Assembly: GCA_002104945.1 (NCBI GenBank) | Contig: MCFH01000033.1 | Span: 310,001-374,000, forward strand | Reading direction: 5' to 3' | From: Piromyces finnis | Taxonomy: Eukaryota; Neocallimastigomycota; Neocallimastigomycetes; Neocallimastigales; Neocallimastigaceae | DNA length: 64,000 nucleotides | Part shown: positions 58,440 to 64,000 of the stretch, one piece after another | Numbering within the stretch: the stretch's first letter is position 1 | How the letters are laid out: the number at the start of each line of letters is the position of its first letter | Program-made: the position numbers and the translations under genes | The notes under the pieces: model-generated | Databases searched by the model: none | What the model was told of the DNA's origin: nothing | Seen by the model: only the letters and a program-made list of their open reading frames with translations

Positions 58440-61400
58440 TCATGGGACAAAATTATGATCTCCATTGGTTGCGCTGGCCCTCCTGGCCTGTCTTACTGTT
58501 TCTTCAGCATTGACGCTCTTGGATGTTGCTTCAAACCTTTTGAACATTGACCATTGCTGGCCAATAGCAAAAGGCATGATTTTGGTTAGAAGTTCCGCGG
58601 TTACCGTCAAGAATGGTGTTCCTTCATTAGTACCAGATTGAATCTGACGCTTACAAAGTTCTTTCCATTCCCTTGAATTGTAATTGATATTGTTAAAACT
58701 TCTTCCCCCAAGAAGGAATTTAAATATTTTACTGCACACACTAGAATAATCATACACATTAATATTCACCGGATTATTAGAACTATTACTATCATTAACT
58801 AAATTACTATCTAAATTAGAATTATTATCTTCACTATTGCTATCATTACTAATATTATTATTTCTATTACTACTATTGTTATTATTACTATTGTTACTAT
58901 TACTATTGTTATTATTACTATTGTTACTATTACTATTAATATTATTACTATCTCTACTGATATTATCAATTTCATTATTATTGATAGGACTATTGGAATT
59001 ACGTTGACTGAAAAAATTTAATAGCTGGACTATGGAATCATAATGTTTAATACGGATATCTCTAAATGTTGGACAATCTAATAACCAATGTTTAATACTT
59101 TGATCTCCACACTTGCAACATGGACAGTAGTTAGGACAAACTGGATCAACAAATTTGGCAGCTTTGGCAACTCTAGCATCCAACTTGTATCCGCTTCTTG
59201 CTTTCAATAGCCAGTAGAAGCCATAGGCAAACTCTGGGTACTCATAACATAATTTAATAAAATCTTTAGTATCAATAAACTTATTATCATCATAATATTG
59301 CGCTTTGATTGAATTCCCTTTGAGATCTTTCCAATAAAAGTTTTTAACTGCTTTAACATCTCCATGTTTCTTTAGTTTTTTATCAAGTGTCCTACTTGAT
59401 TTGCACCACGTGTATTTTCTAAATTTAGGAATGTAATTGACAAGGTATGAGATAATACAATTTGAGTTTTTCCATTTGTTAAAACATCTAACCTGAGCTA
59501 ATGCACATTTGGCTGACAATGGAGGAATATTCAAATCTTTTGAAATAGAGTATAAAGATATAAACGATACAGCTTTATGAACTCCGGCAACCCATCGTAT
59601 TCCTTTGTTAACATGCTTCTGTGCAATTCTAGACCTGGCTTTGTTGGATCCAAGTAATGGTGCAAAGTATGAAACTCTGCTAATCACTTGTGAGTTAAGT
59701 ACTAGCTTTTTGAAGGGAATAGGAATATTAGGATTTCTTAAGAATTTACTGACTGAAAAAAGCCCTTTCAAAACCTTGTTATTAAGAGCATTAATAACTG
59801 GTTTAAGGGACAGATTCTTATCAAATGGAACACCAAGATAAGTATAACAATCAGTAGTTGGAATGGGTTGTCCTGCTAAATAAAATGTTGGATCTCTCTT
59901 GTTCTGATTTTCTATTGATTCAGGACGAATCACCATCGTTGAACACTTCTGGATACCAAATTCCATTTCATTATACAAGGCCCATTCATTAACTCTTCTA
60001 AGCATCTTTTTTAAGCATCCTCTTGTTGGAGCACAAATAACTATATCATCTGCAAAAAGTCCACCACAGCATCGAGTGTCACCTAAACTGACTCCGAGAT
60101 CTTCACACTCTTTAAATATATCATTAATAAAGAGATTAAAGAGAATAGGAGAAAGAGGGCATCCTTGACGGACTCCTTTCTTCACATCAAAAGATTTCGA
60201 GAATTGTCCATCTAATTTGACATTAGCCTTAGATGTTAAATATAAATTTTTGATGAATTGTAAACTCTTACCTCGGATTCCTAAACAATCTAATTTATGG
60301 AGAATATTACCGATTGGGACTGAATCGTATGCTTTCCTGAGATCTAAAAAGGCCAAATATGTCTCTTTATTATCTAATTGACGTCTACGGCATATTTCTT
60401 GGATTGAAATGAAAAGACTGATACTTTCTTCCTTTTTTCGAAAACCAAATTGTTCAGGTCTAATGAAATTATTCTTTAGACCATATTCTGAGATTCTAGT
60501 GGTGACAATTTTGGAAATCAACTTAATACCATTATTGATAAGTGATATACCTCGATAGTTATCACAATCTGTCAAATCTCCCTTCTTAGGAATAGAAACA
60601 ATACTGGATTCATTCCATGAGTTGGGGAAATCTCCATCCCAAATACGGTTGAATAATTTAAGAATAAAATTTAAACCATAAGCATCATTATCTGAAGTGG
60701 TATTACCGGAAGAATTATTATCTGTAGCATTATTAGAATCATTACTTGATGGAATTAATGCTTTGTAAAATTCAATTGGAATACCATCCGGACCTGATGC
60801 TTTATAATTCGGAGTAGAGAGGATAGCTGACTTGACTTCATCAATACTAATATCTTGGTTGATATCCCATTCATCAAGCATAGGGAGTGAAAAACGTTTA
60901 TTCGTTGGTTCTTCATACCAATGCTCCAAATCAAGACTTACACCACTTGGATCTGATGCAAGCTTTTCGAAATGATCATGCCACACATCTAGTTGTTCTT
61001 CCGTAGCAACAACTAATTCTCCATTTTTGTTTTTAATTGGTTGAGCAATAAAGAAAGAATCTTTTCCAATTTTTGCAGTTTTCTTGATCCATTTCCAGGC
61101 CTTCTTAGGATTATGACTCTTCATATACTCACATCCTGTTTTAATCCAATGAAGATATTCTTGTTTCCTAAATTCATTACATCTTTTGTGGATGTAATCA
61201 ATGAGCTTACGGTAGATTTTAATTCTTTTAATAAATTCATCTATATCATAAATTCTTTCTTTTTTAAATCTCTTATACAACTTCATTTTGATTTTTTGGA
61301 GATTAAAAATTTGTTGTGAAATATGAAATGAAGACTTTATAACATTATTTGCTGAGGTAATACTGAGCTCGTCTGCAATTGAAAAAGCAGTTGAAGTAAA

Positions 61401-62966
61401 CTCTTTGGAAAGTTCATCTGTAGAAACATTAGGATCGTTGAATTTTGCTGAAAGTATTTGGAATTTATTATGACTGAGAATAGATTCCTTTTCCTCAATA
61501 CATTTTAATCTATTCCATTTCAGAATTTTCTTAGGAACATTAAAGTCATTAGAAAAATCTTCCATAGGAATAATTTTACCATTAATAAGAAGTGGCTTAT
61601 GGTCTGATACAGGATAAAAATTATTTATAAATGATCCTGAGTGAATAAGATCTTTCATCTTCGAATTGATAAGAGCATGGTCAATGTCGGAAGATTGATC
61701 ACCTCGAGTCCAAGAGATAGTAGACCCTCTAAGCGGAAGAATTTCCCAATCTCCTAATCCATTAGTTGATAACCAGTTGGATAATTTTACTTTAGACATA
61801 TTAAAATCACCAACAAGAATCGATGGATGGGATGAATGAGTTTGTAACCACAAGCGAACTTCTAACTTTGCATGATCAACATAGATGTTGTGATGACTAT
61901 GAGGCATATAAACATTTCCAATCGAGCATTTGAATCTATTCCAGAGACTAAAAGTATAAATAGAAATAATATACTTTCCAGAGAAGTTTTCAAGTGAGGC
62001 TTGACACGAATTGTGAAAACCTAAATATAAACCTCTCATTCCCGGAACTGATTCGTCAGCTTTCTTGAAAAAGTGTCTATAGTTTCGCAAAGTAACACGA
62101 CAAGGATAATCTGTATTCGATCCAGAACCATTACCAGTTTCTTGGAAACATAAGAATAATGGTTTGAAAATAGCTGTGAAATAGCTAATACTATCTCTCT
62201 TTTCATGATTCCACCCATTGGTGTTCCAACTAAGACAAAAAGAAAAGTTATCAGGCTTGTTGGATGAGGAAGAATCGTTGCTATTATTATTATTATTAAA
62301 GTCATCGTTATTAATGGATGATGCATCAGAGGAATAAGTAGAACTATTACTAGATGGCTGTGAAACTGAAGAACTATCAACTATTGAACTGTTATCAGAG
62401 TTGATAGAACTATTAGAATTAATTGTTGAATGTTGAGATTGAAATTGTGTTTGCTGTAGATCTGGAATATTTTCATGATGGGAAACTTGTTGAAGATCCT
62501 GTTGAAGATCTTGTTGAAGATCGGATTGTTGATGAGATTGTTGAACTGATTGTTGAACTGATTGTTGAAATGATTGTTGAATAGAATGTTGATGTTTATT
62601 AGAAACTAAAATTTTACGTTTGAGAGTGGAAAAAGTGTATTTGTGATTCCTTCTACTACGAGCTGAAAAGGAAATTGAGGTAACTGAAAGTTTCTTCTTT
62701 AACATGTGTAAGATTTTAATACAATCTTTTGATGAACCATGAACCTTGACTAAGAAAAAGTGATCATTGAAAGTCTGAAAATATTTAACACTAATAACTG
62801 AATTAAATTTATCTTCTAGAATAACCTCGAGTTTTTCCCATAGCATATTTACTGACCATGATCGAATACCACGGATAAAGAAGGAGCGAATATCATCTAA
62901 GGGGATACCATAAGACCGGGTACCACGTCTGATATAATTCTTATCTTTAATATAAAGGACTGACAT
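58440..62966 (-). CDS. LINE polyprotein: AP-type endonuclease and reverse transcriptase
   Basis: 1508-residue single ORF. Residues 1-115 are basic and may fold as an RRM-like nucleic-acid-binding domain (FLVKVHGSSKDC). A Gln/Ser-rich linker follows (about 128-235, QQSVQQS, LQQDLQQ). The AP-like endonuclease starts near 242 (SWNTNGWN, CFQETG, NVYMPHS, VGDFN, SDHKPLL near 451). The reverse transcriptase follows: SGPDGIP, SIPKKGDLTDCDNYRGISL, FRKK..S, AFLDLRKAYDSV, GVRQGCPLSPILFNLF and the catalytic FADD near residue 972. After the thumb come a knuckle C..CCKC......HWLLDC (near 1279), an Asn/Ser-rich low-complexity insert and a conserved-looking C-terminus. All catalytic motifs are present, so it may be active. 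Confidence 0.94.
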   Translation of the reverse strand: MSVLYIKDKNYIRRGTRSYGIPLDDIRSFFIRGIRSWSVNMLWEKLEVILEDKFNSVISVKYFQTFNDHFFLVKVHGSSKDCIKILHMLKKKLSVTSISFSARSRRNHKYTFSTLKRKILVSNKHQHSIQQSFQQSVQQSVQQSHQQSDLQQDLQQDLQQVSHHENIPDLQQTQFQSQHSTINSNSSINSDNSSIVDSSSVSQPSSNSSTYSSDASSINNDDFNNNNNSNDSSSSNKPDNFSFCLSWNTNGWNHEKRDSISYFTAIFKPLFLCFQETGNGSGSNTDYPCRVTLRNYRHFFKKADESVPGMRGLYLGFHNSCQASLENFSGKYIISIYTFSLWNRFKCSIGNVYMPHSHHNIYVDHAKLEVRLWLQTHSSHPSILVGDFNMSKVKLSNWLSTNGLGDWEILPLRGSTISWTRGDQSSDIDHALINSKMKDLIHSGSFINNFYPVSDHKPLLINGKIIPMEDFSNDFNVPKKILKWNRLKCIEEKESILSHNKFQILSAKFNDPNVSTDELSKEFTSTAFSIADELSITSANNVIKSSFHISQQIFNLQKIKMKLYKRFKKERIYDIDEFIKRIKIYRKLIDYIHKRCNEFRKQEYLHWIKTGCEYMKSHNPKKAWKWIKKTAKIGKDSFFIAQPIKNKNGELVVATEEQLDVWHDHFEKLASDPSGVSLDLEHWYEEPTNKRFSLPMLDEWDINQDISIDEVKSAILSTPNYKASGPDGIPIEFYKALIPSSNDSNNATDNNSSGNTTSDNDAYGLNFILKLFNRIWDGDFPNSWNESSIVSIPKKGDLTDCDNYRGISLINNGIKLISKIVTTRISEYGLKNNFIRPEQFGFRKKEESISLFISIQEICRRRQLDNKETYLAFLDLRKAYDSVPIGNILHKLDCLGIRGKSLQFIKNLYLTSKANVKLDGQFSKSFDVKKGVRQGCPLSPILFNLFINDIFKECEDLGVSLGDTRCCGGLFADDIVICAPTRGCLKKMLRRVNEWALYNEMEFGIQKCSTMVIRPESIENQNKRDPTFYLAGQPIPTTDCYTYLGVPFDKNLSLKPVINALNNKVLKGLFSVSKFLRNPNIPIPFKKLVLNSQVISRVSYFAPLLGSNKARSRIAQKHVNKGIRWVAGVHKAVSFISLYSISKDLNIPPLSAKCALAQVRCFNKWKNSNCIISYLVNYIPKFRKYTWCKSSRTLDKKLKKHGDVKAVKNFYWKDLKGNSIKAQYYDDNKFIDTKDFIKLCYEYPEFAYGFYWLLKARSGYKLDARVAKAAKFVDPVCPNYCPCCKCGDQSIKHWLLDCPTFRDIRIKHYDSIVQLLNFFSQRNSNSPINNNEIDNISRDSNNINSNSNNSNNNNSNSNNSNNNNSSNRNNNISNDSNSEDNNSNLDSNLVNDSNSSNNPVNINVYDYSSVCSKIFKFLLGGRSFNNINYNSREWKELCKRQIQSGTNEGTPFLTVTAELLTKIMPFAIGQQWSMFKRFEATSKSVNAEETVRQARRASATNGDHNFVP

Positions 62967-63610
62967 GATAATAAATTCTAATTAAAAAATATTGAATATA
63001 AAATAAATACTAATAAAAATTACAAATATAACGTATATGGAAAAAAATCTGTCTCTCTCTCTCTTCTTAAAAGTACTGGATAGTACAAAAATTGTTACGA
63101 TGCTTTGTTTAAAGTTTCTTATTTTTTGAATTCTAGTTGTAAATTTTCTTTAAAAATTCTAGTTTTGGTTTGTTGTTAGTAAATTCGATTCGCTTTTTGA
63201 CACTAAACTTGTTTGACTTACTTTTCATTAAATATTTAAATTGGTAAAAAATTTGAATCAAGAATGTCGACACCAGAAAGCTTGTGAATAGTATTTTTAC
63301 ATGATGTAGAGTGAATCAGTCTCTTACAAGAAACAATACAACAATAGCTACATGAATATAAAAGTACAATGCAAATGCTAAAGTTGACTACATTGGATTC
63401 TTACAAGAGAAGAGTAGTACTACATGAATACATGAATAAAAGAAAAAATACAGCAACAAAATGTATTACTCTTCTAATTAAATACTATACAAACTTACCT
63501 GAAAAATCAAACATTCACTTATTCATCAAATACTTAAATTTGATGAATAAAATGTTTTTTAATCGCTCAGTACCATGAGCTTAGTCCTAATAATTTTCCC
63601 TTGAAGACTA
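62967..63610 (-). other. LINE 5' leader between ORF and monomers
   Basis: Contains a (CT)n tract at 63050-63066 and, near 63565-63610, a diverged partial monomer (cgctcagtaccatgagc). A 69-codon plus-strand ORF at 63369 is antisense and is not called. Confidence 0.7.
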
Positions 63611-63857
63611 ACCAAGCATCCATTGCGCAATGCTTGGATTTAATTCTTTCTACTCTCTCAGTACCATGAGCATGAGTAGACCCCCTTGAGAAATTACATT
63701 TATTAAATAAATGAAGGCACATTCCTAAGAGGGCACCAAGCATCCATTGCGCAATACTTGGATTTAATTCTTTCTACTCTCTCAGTACCATGAGCATGAG
63801 TAGACCCCCTTGAGAAACTACATTTATTAAATAAATGAAGGCACGTTCCCAAGAGGG
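63611..63857 (-). promoter_or_regulatory. Tandem 5' monomers of the LINE (probable promoter)
   Basis: Two copies of a 124-bp unit start at 63611 and 63735; the second ends one base short, exactly at the target-site duplication. They differ at only a few sites. Each contains ccaagcat...atgcttgg (or atacttgg), an 8-bp hairpin around ccattgcgca, and the smaller stem gctca/tgagc-type around gtacca. Tandem 5' monomers act as internal promoters in some LINEs (mouse L1); the same role here is inferred. Confidence 0.8.
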
Positions 63858-63870
63858 ATTAATAACAATA
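63858..63870. repeat. Target-site duplication, 5' copy
   Basis: Attaataacaata, identical to 58158-58170, immediately outside the last monomer. Confidence 0.9.
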
Positions 63871-64000
63871 AATTAAAAAAAAAGTTTTTTTTTTTTCGAT
63901 GTCTTATTTATGATGAATAAAGTAATATTCATTAAATAATATTTAATGAAAAACTACAAAACTACCCAAGATTACGAATTTTTTTAACCACCATTTTATT

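Larger units (their letters stand above)
58171..63857 (-). mobile_element. Complete LINE (non-LTR) retrotransposon
   Basis: The element is read on the minus strand, 5.69 kb. At its 5' end (63857) are two 124-bp monomers and a leader, then one intact ORF (62966-58440), a 240-bp 3' UTR and a 31-nt poly(A) seen as T31 at 58171-58201. Perfect 13-bp direct repeats flank it (58158-58170 and 63858-63870), as expected for target-primed reverse transcription. Full length, an intact ORF, an unmutated flank and a long pure tail indicate a recent insertion. The clade is not assigned; domain order is endonuclease, reverse transcriptase, Cys/His knuckle. Confidence 0.92.

Overview
The window is very AT-rich (long A/T homopolymers, many short introns with GTAAGT/GTAATN donors and TAG/AAG acceptors) and is nuclear DNA of an early-diverging, flagellated fungus. 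The gene content points to an anaerobic gut fungus (Neocallimastigomycota). Evidence: receptors that fuse a bacterial-type sugar-binding protein to a seven-helix domain, Cthe_2159-type beta-helix proteins, triple fungal dockerins (CBM10-like), and an axonemal PF20/SPAG16 gene that suits a fungus with flagellated zoospores. Genus and species cannot be fixed from sequence alone.

Layout. 1-38: probable last codons of a dockerin protein running off the left edge. 823-14235: four tandem genes, all on the minus strand, each signal peptide + extracellular solute-binding protein (SBP) domain + 7TM + Ser/Asn-rich tail; copy 2 has a one-base frameshift. 15652-17331: RPF1 (ribosome biogenesis). 18571-20209 and 32025-33566: two paralogous DUF676 lipase/esterase genes on the plus strand. 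They bracket 20654-22368, a fifth SBP gene that lost its 7TM for a GPI-type tail and carries two stop codons, plus two Cthe_2159-type genes: 23223-24968 (GPI-type tail) and 26709-29117 (three dockerins). 34085-38404: a FUN30/SMARCAD1 remodeller. 39384-39869: about 80 copies of AGTAAT. 41343-42422: aspartate-semialdehyde dehydrogenase. 43183-47024: PF20/SPAG16. 48190-48908: a BTG/Tob protein. 53033-55134: decayed coding remnants and minisatellites. 56113-57108: a secreted protein with six hevein domains. 58171-63857: a complete LINE retrotransposon with a 13-bp target-site duplication, 31-nt poly(A) and two 124-bp 5' monomers.

Working together. Much of the window concerns meeting plant polysaccharide: putative sugar-sensing receptors, a polysaccharide-binding wall protein and a probable cellulosome component. 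The array is evolving by duplication, gene conversion and 3'-end exchange: the fifth SBP gene has taken its membrane anchor and 3' flank from the neighbouring beta-helix gene family. Exon coordinates were derived by hand from splice signals, reading frame and comparison between paralogues; they are predictions.
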